64,000 nt of DNA from Xanthomonas chitinilytica (GCF_026107455.2 NZ_JAPCHY010000002.1:1-64000); one strand, 5' to 3'. Counted from the first letter of the stretch, positions 19,607 to 31,296 are shown. A program made the numbers and translations. Notes: generated from the sequence alone by a model not told the origin.

Positions 19607-20386
19607 ATGGGCGAGCTCAGGAAAAAGGACTACGCTAGGGCGCTGAAGGCACTGCAACTGGAACTGGTGACGCTGGCGCGCTGGTTGCAGCAGACCGGCA
19701 ACCGCGTGGTGGTGCTGTTCGAGGGCCGCGACACCGCCGGCAAGGGCGGGGCGATCCAGGCCATCGCCGAGCACCTCAATCCGCGCCAGTGCAGGATCCT
19801 GGCGCTGCCCAAGCCGACCGACCGCGAAGCCACCCAATGGTATTTCCAGCGCTATGTGCCGCACCTTCCGGCCGCCGGCGAGATGCTGCTGATGGATCGC
19901 AGCTGGTACAACCGCGCCGGCGTGGAGAAGGTGATGGGCTACTGCACCGACGCGCAGTACCACAGCTTCCTGCAGCAGGCGCCGGTGTTCGAGAAGCTGC
20001 TGGTGGACGACGGCATCACGTTGTTCAAGTATTGGCTGTGCGTGGACCAGGCGCAGCAGGAAAAGCGCTTCGCCGAGCGCCGCGACAACCCGCTCAAAGG
20101 CTGGAAGCTGTCGCCGGTGGACCTGCAATCGCGCCAGCAATACGCGCTGTACACCGAGAGCCGCGAGGCGATGCTGCGTGCCACGCATACGCGGCACGCT
20201 CCCTGGACGCTGGTGGACTTCAACGACCAGCGCCGCGGCCGCCTGACCCTGATCCGCGACCTGCTCGACCGCCTGCCCGATACCCAGATCGACGAGGCGT
20301 TGCTGGAGCTGCCGCCGCTGCCGGGCAAGCTGCACAAGGAAAAGTACGGGCGGCTGAAACCGATCGGCGACTATCCGCTGCCCTGA
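19607..20386 (+). CDS. ppk2: Polyphosphate kinase 2 family protein
   Basis: PPK2 enzymes move phosphate between polyphosphate and nucleotides. The 259-residue protein carries the Walker A GRDTAGKGG at 40-48, the lid-region PTDREATQWYFQRY, and the Walker B segment LLMDRSWYNRAG. It is a single-domain member, as are those that make ATP or GTP from polyphosphate. Start ATG 19607 has a CAAGGAG ribosome-binding site. It stands alone, divergent from the SPFH operon. Confidence 0.95.
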   Translation: MGELRKKDYARALKALQLELVTLARWLQQTGNRVVVLFEGRDTAGKGGAIQAIAEHLNPRQCRILALPKPTDREATQWYFQRYVPHLPAAGEMLLMDRSWYNRAGVEKVMGYCTDAQYHSFLQQAPVFEKLLVDDGITLFKYWLCVDQAQQEKRFAERRDNPLKGWKLSPVDLQSRQQYALYTESREAMLRATHTRHAPWTLVDFNDQRRGRLTLIRDLLDRLPDTQIDEALLELPPLPGKLHKEKYGRLKPIGDYPLP

Positions 20387-20473
20387 ACCGGTCGGGGTCC
20401 GGTCTGCGTTCCGGTTTCCTTTTCGATCCGGGGGAAGCGGATGCCCCGGGTATCCTGCCGCTGCCCGGAAAGC

Positions 20474-20535
20474 TCGCGACTGACGTCGCTCCTGCAAGAT
20501 TCCCCGGCTGTTGCAGGAGCGACGTCGGTCGCGAT
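20474..20535. repeat. Inverted repeat pair, GGAGCGACGTC family
   Basis: Two arms with the core GGAGCGACGTCRGTCGCGA face each other across about 20 bases. The same family recurs at 26916-26974, 56556-56623 and 60297-60364. Here it fills the gap between two convergent genes (ppk2 and the M48 peptidase). Confidence 0.8.
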
Positions 20536-20551
20536 TCGCACAGATGCCGGG

Positions 20552-22699
20552 TCAGGCCGGCTCGGCCGCCGGCTGCCACAGGCGGATCGGCCGGATGCCG
20601 GCTCCGCGCTCGACCGCGTCGGCCTGCACGAACAGTTCGGCCAGCTGCGTCCGGTACAGGTGCAGCAGCGCGTCCTCCAGCGGCGACAGCGCCAGTGCGT
20701 AGGCGATGTCGTCGTCCCCGGCCTGCGACAGCCGCGGGCAGCGCTCCAGCAACAGCTGCGCCAATGTCCCGTCGGTTTCCGGCAGCGGCACCCGTGCGGC
20801 CTGCTCCAGCCAGCGCGCCATCGCCTCGCGGTGGCGCCGCGCCCGTTCGAGCGCCGCGTCCAGGATCGCGCCCTCGCCGTCGGCATTGCGCGCCAGCGAG
20901 GCGACGACCTCGCGCTGGTCGGCCAGTTCGCACTGCCGCGCGCCCAGTCCGTGCAGCGCCTGCAGCAACTGCAGCCGTTGCTGCGCCACCGGGCGCACAT
21001 CATCCGGCAACGCTTCGACGGCATGTGCCAGGCGCCGCGCGAACAGGCCCAGCGCCTTGCCGACGGTACGCAGGTCGGGGCTGTCTTCGGCGCTGGCCTG
21101 CCCGTACTCGGTACGCAGGGCGATGCCGTCGGGCTGCGCGCCCGAGGGCAGGCGGAAGCCGATGTCGTGGTCGAGCAGCGCCACCCACAGCGCCAGTTCG
21201 CGACGGCGCGCGGCGCGCTGCTGCAGCCGCGGCCAGGCCAGCGCCACGTCCGGCGAACACTGCCGCAGCTGGTCCACGCATTCCTGCCAGCCCAGCGCCT
21301 GCCACGGCGCGCGCCCGGCATCGGCCGGATCCAGCATCGGCAGCTCGCCGACCAGGCCGTTGCCGTAGCGTTTCCATGCCGCCTCGGCCGCCGGCGAGAG
21401 CCGATGCAGGTCCAGCACGTGGTCGGCGGCGACCAGCTGCTGCGGCGAGTAGTCCAGGCCCATGTCGCGGTAGTAGCGTTCGGTCACCTGCCGCGACAGC
21501 GCCGCGAAATCGGCGAACAGCGCCGCCGCCGGCCGTTCGTCCAGGAACAGTCCCCCGGCGCCCAGCGATTCGGCGTTGGCGATGCGCGCATGGTCGGCCG
21601 GATGCGAATCCCAGTAGCGGGTCTCGGCGTCGTATTCCAGTTCGTCGGCCAGCGCGCGCCAGGTGCCCTGGTCCAGCGCCTGCAGGCGCGCATGCACCGC
21701 CGCCGGCAGGTCCGCGGCCAGCTTGCCCTCGCGCCAGGCCAGCGCGTTGCGGTCGTCGGCCTCGCGGAACGCGCGGGCCAGCGCGCGCAGCTGCAGTGCG
21801 GTGGTGCGGAAGCAGTCGCTGCCGGCCACCAGCGCCTCGTAGCGGTCGGCGTCGAACTCCATTTCCTGCGACAGCCGGCGGCTGGCGCGGAAGCTGAGCT
21901 GGAACAACCCGCGCATCAGCAGCCGGATCAGCCACAGGCACAGGCTGGCCAGCCCGGTGATGAGCAGGGTGTAGAGATCGCCGGACTCGGCGCGCCAGCG
22001 CTGCAGCCGCTCGTCCCATTCGTCGGGGTGGTAGGCGCGCGATTCCAGCCAGCGGTTGACGCTGTTGATCAGCCAGGCGCAGCGCATGCCGGTGCCCTGC
22101 GCGAAGTGGCCGAACTCGTGCGCCAGCACGCCCACCAGTTGCCGCGCGCTCATCCCGGCCACCAGCGGCAGGCCGATGCTCAGCCGCCGTTGCCCGCCCA
22201 GCCAGCCGCGCCAGCCGTCCTCGAACTGCACCCAGGCGTTGACGTCGCTGCCCACCAGGATGGCGCTCGGCGGGCGCACGCCGATGGCCGCGCACAGCGC
22301 ATGCACGCCGGCGACGAACTCGCGCTCCTTGCGCGGGTCCAGTTCCACCGGCGGCGGCACCTTGGGCCGCGGCGCGAACAGCGGCTTGAGCATGAACGCG
22401 ATCACCACGCCGCCGATGAAGCCGGGCACGCCCCAGGCCAGCAGCAGGGCGATGCCGCGCCGGGTCTGCAACTGCGTCACCACCTCGGTGTAGTAGTGGA
22501 ACAGCGACCAGCCGACGGCGCCGATGAGCGCGAAGTACAGCAACGGCACCAGCACGCAGAACAGCGTGACCAGCGCCAGGCTGAGCTGGTACAGCGGCTT
22601 GACCGGCGGTCGCGGCACCGAAGCGGCCGCGAGTCCGGCGAGCAGCGAGGCGGGCGAAACGGTAGCGGCGCGCTCCGGCGCCGACGCGGATGCGGACAT
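20552..22699 (-). CDS. M48-family membrane metalloprotease
   Basis: The 715-residue protein has two membrane spans near residues 37-70 and 83-105. The zinc motif HEFGH is at 194-198, with a downstream acidic ligand in EMEFDADRYEA, and further hydrophobic helices lie near 240-265. The long C-terminal part (about 300-715) is helical and of unknown role. It is related to the HtpX/Ste24-like group of quality-control proteases, but much longer than HtpX. ATG 22699 has a GGGGAA ribosome-binding site. Confidence 0.9.
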   Translation of the reverse strand: MSASASAPERAATVSPASLLAGLAAASVPRPPVKPLYQLSLALVTLFCVLVPLLYFALIGAVGWSLFHYYTEVVTQLQTRRGIALLLAWGVPGFIGGVVIAFMLKPLFAPRPKVPPPVELDPRKEREFVAGVHALCAAIGVRPPSAILVGSDVNAWVQFEDGWRGWLGGQRRLSIGLPLVAGMSARQLVGVLAHEFGHFAQGTGMRCAWLINSVNRWLESRAYHPDEWDERLQRWRAESGDLYTLLITGLASLCLWLIRLLMRGLFQLSFRASRRLSQEMEFDADRYEALVAGSDCFRTTALQLRALARAFREADDRNALAWREGKLAADLPAAVHARLQALDQGTWRALADELEYDAETRYWDSHPADHARIANAESLGAGGLFLDERPAAALFADFAALSRQVTERYYRDMGLDYSPQQLVAADHVLDLHRLSPAAEAAWKRYGNGLVGELPMLDPADAGRAPWQALGWQECVDQLRQCSPDVALAWPRLQQRAARRRELALWVALLDHDIGFRLPSGAQPDGIALRTEYGQASAEDSPDLRTVGKALGLFARRLAHAVEALPDDVRPVAQQRLQLLQALHGLGARQCELADQREVVASLARNADGEGAILDAALERARRHREAMARWLEQAARVPLPETDGTLAQLLLERCPRLSQAGDDDIAYALALSPLEDALLHLYRTQLAELFVQADAVERGAGIRPIRLWQPAAEPA

Positions 22700-22822
22700 C
22701 GGTGGTTCCCCTGTGGCAGTCCCTGGCAATGCGGCCGGCCCCGATCCCCTTCGGACGATCCCGGCTCCGCCGCCGCAGCCTACCGTGCCGCCGAGGTTCC
22801 GGGAACCATCCCGGCGCGCCGC

Positions 22823-23089
22823 TCAACCGACGACGAATCCCCCGGCTACCGGCTGCGGCCAGTCGGCCTGCTCCAGCGCATCCACCCGCGCCGCCGGCGG
22901 GCCGTGCCGCAGCCATTGCGCCAGTGCCGCGATCGCCGCCGGATCGCCGCTGGCGATCACTTCGACCCGGCCGTCGGCCAGGTTGACCGCGCTGCCGGAC
23001 AACCCCAGCGCCTGCGCCCGTTCGCGGGTGGCGGCGCGGAAGTACACGCCCTGCACCCGCCCCGCCACCCGGAAACGCACCGCGGCCAT
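22823..23089 (-). CDS. acyP: Acylphosphatase
   Basis: Acylphosphatase hydrolyses carboxyl phosphates such as acetyl phosphate. The 88-residue protein has the two family motifs: GRVQGVYFR with the substrate-binding Arg18, and GSAVNLADGRVEV with the catalytic Asn36. Its ATG shares a base with the stop of the thioredoxin-like lipoprotein gene (TGATG), so translation is coupled. Confidence 0.95.
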   Translation of the reverse strand: MAAVRFRVAGRVQGVYFRAATRERAQALGLSGSAVNLADGRVEVIASGDPAAIAALAQWLRHGPPAARVDALEQADWPQPVAGGFVVG

Positions 23090-23660
23090 CAACCGGCCCG
23101 GGGGCCGCCGGCCACGGCGATGGCGTCCTCGATATCACGCGCGGTCACCGGCCCGAGGAACTGCTTGGCCACCTTGCCGTCCGGGGCGATCAGGTAGGTC
23201 ATCGGCAGGCCGCGCGGGGTGGCGAAATCCTTGGGCGGATCGTAGGTGTCGACGATGGCGATGGGGTAGGCGACCGGGTGCTTTTCCAGGAACGCGCGCA
23301 TGTCGTCCGGCTCGATGTCCTCGTAGGCCAGCCCCACCACCTCGATGTTGCCGCGCATGGCATGCAGTGCCGACAGCTCCGGCATCTCCTTCAGGCACGG
23401 CGCGCACCAGGTGGCCCAGAAGTTCACCACCACCCACTGCCCGCGATGGGCCGCCAGGTCGTAGTGGCCGCCGTCGACGGTGGCCAACCGCAGGGTCGGG
23501 ACCTCGGCGGTCTGCTGCACCACGGTGGCCGGCTCGGCCGGCGTCGCCGGGGCCTGCGTGCCGGGCTCGGATGCCGGTGCCGGGTCCTGCGGCGCGGGAG
23601 CGGACGGCTGGCAGGCGGCCAGCAGCAGTGCGGTGGCGGCAGCCAGCAGGATTCTGCAGG

Positions 23661-23664
<4 letters not shown>
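23089..23664 (-). CDS. TlpA-like thiol-disulfide oxidoreductase, lipoprotein
   Basis: The 191-residue protein has a lipoprotein signal (lipobox LAAC, lipid Cys18), a Pro/Ala-rich spacer, and a thioredoxin fold with NFWATWCAPC; the redox cysteines are C87 and C90. A cis-Pro segment GLPMTYLI follows. It should act as a reductant in the periplasm. It overlaps the YihY gene upstream by ATGA and acyP downstream by one base. Confidence 0.94.
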
Positions 23665-25949
<2,285 letters not shown>

Positions 25950-26035
25950 CTTCGCTGCGGGAAGCGGCATGGGACATGCGCCGGCATGACGGCCATCGGG
26001 CAGCTCCTGCGGGACATCGACGACGCCCCACCCTG

Positions 26036-26281
26036 ATGGACAAGTCCATGGAGCAGGCGTTCTGCCGGCGTCCGGCCTGCCTGGACCATCGCCAGGCCTT
26101 CGACGAATGGCCGCAGGCCCGCGGCATCGTCGCCCGGCTGTCGGACTCCCGCGTCCAGGCGGTTTTCGAGGTCGATTCGGAAGAAGACTTCCGGTTCTTC
26201 CGCGACGGGGCCGAGCGCTTCTCCAGCCGCTGCCCGGGCACGCCGCAGGCCATCGGGCCGACTACGCCGTTCTCCCTGTAG
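26036..26281 (+). CDS. Small hypothetical protein
   Basis: An 81-codon frame starts at ATG 26036 (alternative ATG 26048) after the DUF2069 gene. The product is soluble and fairly acidic, with the segment VQAVFEVDSEEDFRFFRDGAE. The amino-acid composition looks like a real protein rather than a shadow, but I recognise no family and the ribosome-binding site is weak. Confidence 0.45.
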   Translation: MDKSMEQAFCRRPACLDHRQAFDEWPQARGIVARLSDSRVQAVFEVDSEEDFRFFRDGAERFSSRCPGTPQAIGPTTPFSL

Positions 26282-26402
26282 ACCGCCCCCTATCCCAGCG
26301 CTACCTGCGGCGCGCCTGTAGCCGGATGGACGCACGGCTTATCATGTCGCCCCGCCTTGCGCGCCCGGCGCGCGACGGCCCACGACTTCCAGGTAAAGAC
26401 AG

Positions 26403-26888
26403 ATGGACGAGCTTCTGATCGTCACCACCGGCGGCACGATCGACAAGATCTACTTCGACGACAAGTCGGACTACCAGATCGGCGATCCGCAGATCGGCAT
26501 GATCCTGCGCGAACTGGGCGTGACCTTCCGCTTCAACGTGATCCCGATCCTGCGCAAGGATTCGCTGCACATCACCGACGAGGACCGCGAGCTGATCCGC
26601 GCCACCATCGCCGCGCAGCCCACCCGGCACGTGCTGGTCACCCACGGCACCGACTCGATGGTGCAGACCGGTCAGGTGCTCAGCGCCATTCCCGGCAAGA
26701 CCATCGTGATGACCGGCGCGCTCAGCCCGGCGCGTTTCCGCGGCTCGGACGCCGAGTTCAACATCGGCTGCGCCATCGGTGCGGTGCAGTCGCTGCCCGA
26801 AGGCGTCTACATCGCCATGAACGGCCGCATCTGGGACCCGGCCAAGGTCCGCAAGAACGTGGCCGCCAACCGCTTCGAGGCGGCCTGA
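26403..26888 (+). CDS. Short asparaginase-domain protein
   Basis: The 161-residue protein aligns with only the N-terminal domain of type I/II L-asparaginases. It has the catalytic threonine loops TTGGTIDK (about 8-15) and VTHGTDSMVQT (about 78-88). Full asparaginases are about 330 residues with a C-terminal domain completing the site. Such single-domain forms recur in related genomes, so this is probably a distinct small family rather than a truncation. Activity is unproven. A repeat pair follows the stop. Confidence 0.88.
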   Translation: MDELLIVTTGGTIDKIYFDDKSDYQIGDPQIGMILRELGVTFRFNVIPILRKDSLHITDEDRELIRATIAAQPTRHVLVTHGTDSMVQTGQVLSAIPGKTIVMTGALSPARFRGSDAEFNIGCAIGAVQSLPEGVYIAMNGRIWDPAKVRKNVAANRFEAA

Positions 26889-26915
26889 GTCCGGGCCGTC
26901 TCGTCGCTGCTCCTG

Positions 26916-26974
26916 TCGCGACTGACGTCGCTCCTACACACCCCCTGCCGTTGGCAGGAGCGACGTCAGTCGCG
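26916..26974. repeat. Inverted repeat pair, GGAGCGACGTC family
   Basis: The left arm (26916-26937) and right arm (about 26953-26974) are near-perfect inverted copies of the GGAGCGACGTCAGTCGCG unit. It lies between the asparaginase-domain gene and the terminator of the oppositely oriented protease. Confidence 0.8.
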
Positions 26975-27009
26975 GCAGAGGGCACCGACGCCCCCTCCGG
27001 ATACGGAAA

Positions 27010-27036
27010 GGGACCCCGGCGCGAGGCCGGGGTCCC
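27010..27036 (-). terminator. Terminator of the subtilase gene
   Basis: A perfect 11-bp stem (GGGACCCCGGC with GCCGGGGTCCC) has a 5-base loop and, on the minus strand, is followed by TTTCC. It lies 58 bases after the protease stop. It could also stop rightward transcription. Confidence 0.75.
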
Positions 27037-27093
27037 TGCTTCATGCAATCGACCGTTGGCGCAGCGCCTCGGCGCCGCGCACGGCCCGACACG

Positions 27094-29160
27094 TCAGCGA
27101 CTGGCGCGCAGGCTCACCCCGGAGAAGGCGGTGTAGCCCTTGACCCGGATGTGCCAGGTACCCGAGGCCGGCGCGTTGATCGTGCAGGTCTCGTTGTTGC
27201 CGTTCAGGTACGGCCGGCAGTTGTAGGCGGTATCGGTCGGCGCGCTGCCATGGCGCACGTACAGGTCGGCATCGCCGCTGCCGCCGGACATCTGCACCAC
27301 CAGCTGGCTGGTGCCGGCCGGCACCGGGAACGTGTAGTTCAGCGACGCGCCGGCGGCTCCCGACAGGCCGGTGACCGGCACGTTGTTCTGCAGCTCGTTG
27401 CCGCCGCCGCTGCCCCCGGTCTGGTTCGCCACCAGGCTCACGCCGGAGAACGCGCTGTAGGCCTTGACCCGGATGTGCCAGGTGCCCGAGGCCGGCGCGT
27501 TGATCGTGCAGGTCTCGTTGTTGCCCGACTGGTACGGCCGGCAGTTGTAGACCGTGTCGGTCGGCGCGCTGCCGTGGCGCACGTACAGGTCGGCATCGCC
27601 GCTGCCGCCGGAGATCTGCACCACCAGCTGGCTGGCACCGGCCGGCACCTGGAAGGTGTAGTTCAGCGACGCACCGGTAGCGGCCGACAGGCCGGTGACC
27701 GGCACGTTGTTCTGCAGCTCGCCGGTACCCGGGCCCGGATCGCCGCCACCGCCGCCCTGGGCCGCGACCACCGCGGCGTCGGCGTCGACGATGCCCGCCC
27801 CGCATCCGCCCGAGCAGGCCCCCGGCAACGGCCGGGCAGTGCTCTTGATGATGCTCTCCACCGTCGCCGGCGACAGCGGCGTGCTGGCGGCCGACTGCAT
27901 CAGCGCGACCACGCCGGCCACGTGCGGCGCCGCCATCGAGGTGCCGTTGTAGGACGCGTAGCTGGGGCTGGCCGGAACCGTGGTGCCGGTGTTGAGGGTG
28001 GACAGGATGGCCTGGCCCGGCGCCGAGATGTCGATGCCGGCACCGTAGTTGGAGAAGCTGGCGCGGGCGCCGGCCGAGGTCGTGGCCGCCACCGCGATCA
28101 CGTTGGCGCAGTTGGCCGGCACCGCGGTGGACACGTTGGCGTTGCTGTTGCCGGCCGCCACCACCACGGTGGTGCCGCGCGAGACCGCGCCGTTGATCGC
28201 GTTCTGGTAGGTGGACGAACAGCTGCCGCTGCCGCCCAGCGACATGTTGATGACCTCGGCCGGGTTGGCGTTGGCCGGCACGCCGCTGACCGTGCCGCCG
28301 GAGGCCCAGACGATGGCGTCGGCGATGTCGGAGGTGTAGCCGCCGCACTTGCCGAGCACGCGCACCGGCACGATCTTGGCGTTGAACGCGGTGCCGGCCA
28401 CGCCGGTGGCGTTGTTGGTCACCGCCGCCACCGTGCCGGCGACGTGGGTGCCATGCCAGCTGGAGCCGGAAGCCGGGTAGCCGACGCCGCACTCGTTGGC
28501 GCCGTACCAGTCGCCTTCGTCGGCGGGGTTGTTGTCGCGGCCGTTGCCGTCGCGGGCCATCGCCGCATCGCTGATGAAGTCGTAGCCGGGCAGGATGTTG
28601 GCGTTGAGGTCAGGATGGTTGGTGATGCCGGTGTCGATCACCGCGACCACCACGCCGGTGCCGGTGGCCTTGTCCCAGGCCGGCCGCACGTTGATGCCGG
28701 CATTGGTGGTGCCGAAGCCCCACTGCTCGGACAGGCGCGGGTCGTTGGGGTTCAGCGTCGGGCGCATGATCTGGTCGACCTCGACGTATTCCACGTTCGG
28801 GTCGGCGGCCAGTTGCCGCATCAGCTGCGCGGCCTCGGCCTGGTCGAGCGCGCGGTCGGTCTGGATCACCGACGGGCCGAGCGCCAGCTCGCGCAGCTTC
28901 TGTACGCCCAGCGCGCGGCCGGAACGGGCGGGCAGCGCGGCGGCAGCCGCTTTCAGCGAACTGGCCTGGGCCGTGGCGGTGACCGCCTGGCTGCCGTCGC
29001 GATACTTGACGATGAAGCGCTGGTGCGTCGGGGCGGAGGCCAGGCCGTCCAGATGCGCTTCGCCGGCGAAGGCCGGAACGGCCAGCAGCAGCGAGAGGGT
29101 AGAGACTCCGAGAACGGCCAATGCACGCGGACGCAAGCGACGTTGCGATTCAAGAGACAT
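27094..29160 (-). CDS. Secreted subtilisin-like serine protease with two PPC domains
   Basis: The 688-residue preproprotein has a signal peptide (to about residue 32, VPAFA), an I9-like propeptide (to about 135), and an S8 catalytic domain with Asp176 in VIDTGITN, His236 in HGTHVAGT and Ser408 in GTSMAAPH. A Gly-rich linker leads to two pre-peptidase C-terminal domains at 481-579 and 589-687. It resembles extracellular proteases of Xanthomonas, Stenotrophomonas and Lysobacter. ATG 29160 has an AAGGAA ribosome-binding site. PPC domains are usually removed during maturation. Confidence 0.96.
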   Translation of the reverse strand: MSLESQRRLRPRALAVLGVSTLSLLLAVPAFAGEAHLDGLASAPTHQRFIVKYRDGSQAVTATAQASSLKAAAAALPARSGRALGVQKLRELALGPSVIQTDRALDQAEAAQLMRQLAADPNVEYVEVDQIMRPTLNPNDPRLSEQWGFGTTNAGINVRPAWDKATGTGVVVAVIDTGITNHPDLNANILPGYDFISDAAMARDGNGRDNNPADEGDWYGANECGVGYPASGSSWHGTHVAGTVAAVTNNATGVAGTAFNAKIVPVRVLGKCGGYTSDIADAIVWASGGTVSGVPANANPAEVINMSLGGSGSCSSTYQNAINGAVSRGTTVVVAAGNSNANVSTAVPANCANVIAVAATTSAGARASFSNYGAGIDISAPGQAILSTLNTGTTVPASPSYASYNGTSMAAPHVAGVVALMQSAASTPLSPATVESIIKSTARPLPGACSGGCGAGIVDADAAVVAAQGGGGGDPGPGTGELQNNVPVTGLSAATGASLNYTFQVPAGASQLVVQISGGSGDADLYVRHGSAPTDTVYNCRPYQSGNNETCTINAPASGTWHIRVKAYSAFSGVSLVANQTGGSGGGNELQNNVPVTGLSGAAGASLNYTFPVPAGTSQLVVQMSGGSGDADLYVRHGSAPTDTAYNCRPYLNGNNETCTINAPASGTWHIRVKGYTAFSGVSLRASR
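27101..27720 (-). repeat. Tandem duplication encoding the two PPC domains
   Basis: The segments 27425-27720 and 27101-27396 encode PPC copies that differ at about 10 of 95 residues, with a 324-bp period. Long runs are identical at the DNA level, so the duplication is recent or kept similar by gene conversion. Confidence 0.85.
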
Positions 29161-29492
29161 CGGATTTCCTTTTCTGCGATGAGAATGCCGCAACTGCGGC
29201 GATGACTCCGCCCCGATCAGCAGATTGCGCACAGCGGGTGGTCTGAATCGGGTGGAGGCCCGGACCGGTCCCCTGTTACCGTCCGTTCAGCGACGCTAGT
29301 GGCTTTGTCGCGTCGGGACAATCCACAGGACAGACATTTGTCCCGGCAAGTTCCCGATCTGTGACCGACGATGTCAACGACGGGTGAAGAAGACCCCATT
29401 CCCGACCTGCCCGCGGTGACGCCTGTAACGCAAGCGGCCCGCCGGGAAGACCTGGCGGGCCGCTGGGAAACGCACGGCGATGGCGGCGCGGA
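29161..29492. other. Spacer upstream of the protease, downstream of ilvE
   Basis: These 332 bases hold the protease promoter region, which is less GC-rich near 29290-29380, and the ilvE terminator at 29433-29464. No gene is seen. I could not identify a confident -35/-10 pair by eye. Confidence 0.6.
29433..29464 (-). terminator. Probable terminator of ilvE
   Basis: A perfect 11-bp stem (AGCGGCCCGCC with GGCGGGCCGCT) has a 10-base loop and lies 28 bases after the ilvE stop. The T run after it on the minus strand is weak (TTGCGTT). Confidence 0.6.
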
Positions 29493-30590
29493 TCAGCCGT
29501 CCAGGCGCACCAGCCAGCCGTGGCGGTCGGGCAGGCGGCCATACTGGATGTCGGTCAGTTCCTTGCGCAGCGACAGGGTCACCTCGCCGGCCGGGGCGTC
29601 GAGGTCGCCCACCGAGAAGCCTTCGCCCTTGAGCTGGCCGATCGGGGTGATGACCGCAGCGGTGCCGCAGGCGAACACCTCGGCGATCTCGCCCGAGGCC
29701 ACGCCGTCCTTCCATTCGTCGATGGACACCTTGCGCTCGACCACCTTCATGCCGCGGTCGCGCGCCAGCTGCAGGATGCTCTCGCGGGTGATGCCTTCCA
29801 GGATGCTGCCGGACAGTTCCGGCGTCACCAGGGTGCCGTCCTTGTAGACCAGGAACACGTTCATGCCGCCCAGCTCTTCCAGGTACTTGCCTTCGACCGG
29901 GTCGAGGAACAGCACCTGCGAGCAGCCCTGCGCCTGCGCCTTCTGCTGCGGCAGCAGCGAGGCGGCGTAGTTGCCGCCGCACTTGGCCGCACCGGTGCCG
30001 CCCTTGGCCGCACGCGCGTAATCGGTGGACAGCCAGATCGCCACCGGTGCCACGCCCTTGGCGAAGTACGGGCCGGCCGGGCTGGCGATCACGTAGTAGC
30101 CGGCCTTGTGCGCGCCGCGCACGCCGAGGAAGGCCTCGTCGCCGATCATGAACGGGCGGAAGTACAGGCTGGACTCCTCGGCCGAGGGCACCCAGTCGGC
30201 ATCGACGGCGATCAGCTGGCGCAGCGACTCGACGAACACGTCCACCGGCAGTTCCGGCAGCGCCAGGCGCTGCGCCGAGCGCTGCAGGCGGCGGCCGTTG
30301 GCATCGGGGCGGAAGGTCCAGATCGAGCCGTCGGCGTGGCGGTAGGCCTTGATGCCCTCGAAGATCTCCTGGCCGTAGTGCAGCACCGCGGCGGCCGGGT
30401 CCAGCTGCAGCGGGCCGTACGGCCGCACTTCGGCGTCGTGCCAGCCGCTGTCCTTGTCCCAGCGCACGGCCACCATGTGGTCGCTGAAGTGCAGGCCGAA
30501 GCCCGGCTTCTCCAGGATCTTGGCACGCTCGGCAGCGCTGCGCGGGTGGTCCGAACGGGTGACGGCAAAGCTCAGGGAAGACTGGGACAC
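29493..30590 (-). CDS. ilvE: Branched-chain amino acid aminotransferase
   Basis: IlvE transaminates the 2-oxo acids of valine, leucine and isoleucine with glutamate, using PLP. The 365-residue protein is the long eukaryote-like form: HYGQEIFEGIKAYR, the PLP lysine K203 in GTGAAKCGGNYAAS, and the phosphate-binding CGTAAVITPIG. The start is GTG 30590 with an AAGGAA ribosome-binding site 8 bases upstream; no ATG is available. It follows sufT on the same strand after 46 bases. Confidence 0.97.
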   Translation of the reverse strand: MSQSSLSFAVTRSDHPRSAAERAKILEKPGFGLHFSDHMVAVRWDKDSGWHDAEVRPYGPLQLDPAAAVLHYGQEIFEGIKAYRHADGSIWTFRPDANGRRLQRSAQRLALPELPVDVFVESLRQLIAVDADWVPSAEESSLYFRPFMIGDEAFLGVRGAHKAGYYVIASPAGPYFAKGVAPVAIWLSTDYARAAKGGTGAAKCGGNYAASLLPQQKAQAQGCSQVLFLDPVEGKYLEELGGMNVFLVYKDGTLVTPELSGSILEGITRESILQLARDRGMKVVERKVSIDEWKDGVASGEIAEVFACGTAAVITPIGQLKGEGFSVGDLDAPAGEVTLSLRKELTDIQYGRLPDRHGWLVRLDG

Positions 30591-30636
30591 CGGATATTTC
30601 CTTCCAGATTGCGGGATTGGGACGCCCTGGCGGGCG

Positions 30637-31188
30637 TTACAGCATGCCAGTTTCGAGCCGGGCCGCTTCGGACATCATGTGACGCCCCCACGGCGGGTCG
30701 AACACCAGCTCGACGTCGGCCTGGGCCACCGTCGGAATCATTTCCAGCTTGCTGCGCACGTCGTCGACCAGGATCTCGCCCATGCCGCAGCCGGGGGCGG
30801 TCAGCGTCATCCGTACGTCCACCTCGCGGCGGGCGTCGTCCAGGTGCTTGATGTCGACCTCGTAGATCAACCCCAGATCGACGATGTTGAACGGAATCTC
30901 CGGATCGAAGCAGGTGCGCAGCTGCTGCCACACCAGCTTCTCCACGTCCTCGTCGCCGGCTCCTTCCGGCAGTTCCAGGCCCGGCGGCGGTTCCTTGCCG
31001 ATGGCGTCGCCATCCTTGCCGGCGATGCGGAACAGGTTGCCCTCGACGAACACGGTATAGCTGCCGCCCAGCGCCTGGGTGACGTAGCCGTAGCTGCCGG
31101 CAGGCAACGTGACGGAATCGCCCTGCGGCACCATGACGGCGTCGCAATCGCGTTCGAAGTGGACGGGTTCGCTGCTGCGGGAGTACAT
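30637..31188 (-). CDS. sufT: Fe-S assembly factor SufT (MIP18/DUF59 family)
   Basis: SufT-type proteins help mature iron-sulfur proteins. The 183-residue protein has an N-terminal beta domain (about 1-70) and a MIP18 domain with the signatures CFDPEIPFNIVDLGLIY and LTAPGCGMGEIL, which includes the conserved cysteine. Its position just upstream of ilvE in one orientation suggests co-transcription; ilvD-type dehydratases of the same pathway are Fe-S enzymes, which makes a functional link plausible. Confidence 0.9.
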   Translation of the reverse strand: MYSRSSEPVHFERDCDAVMVPQGDSVTLPAGSYGYVTQALGGSYTVFVEGNLFRIAGKDGDAIGKEPPPGLELPEGAGDEDVEKLVWQQLRTCFDPEIPFNIVDLGLIYEVDIKHLDDARREVDVRMTLTAPGCGMGEILVDDVRSKLEMIPTVAQADVELVFDPPWGRHMMSEAARLETGML

Positions 31189-31296
31189 GACGGTGGATAT
31201 GGGGACGCGGTCTATTCCCGCAAGGCGCCCATTTTATCCGACTGGGCCGCTCCCCCGCCGAACGGCTATCCTGTCGTCCTCTTTCAGGAACTCCCG

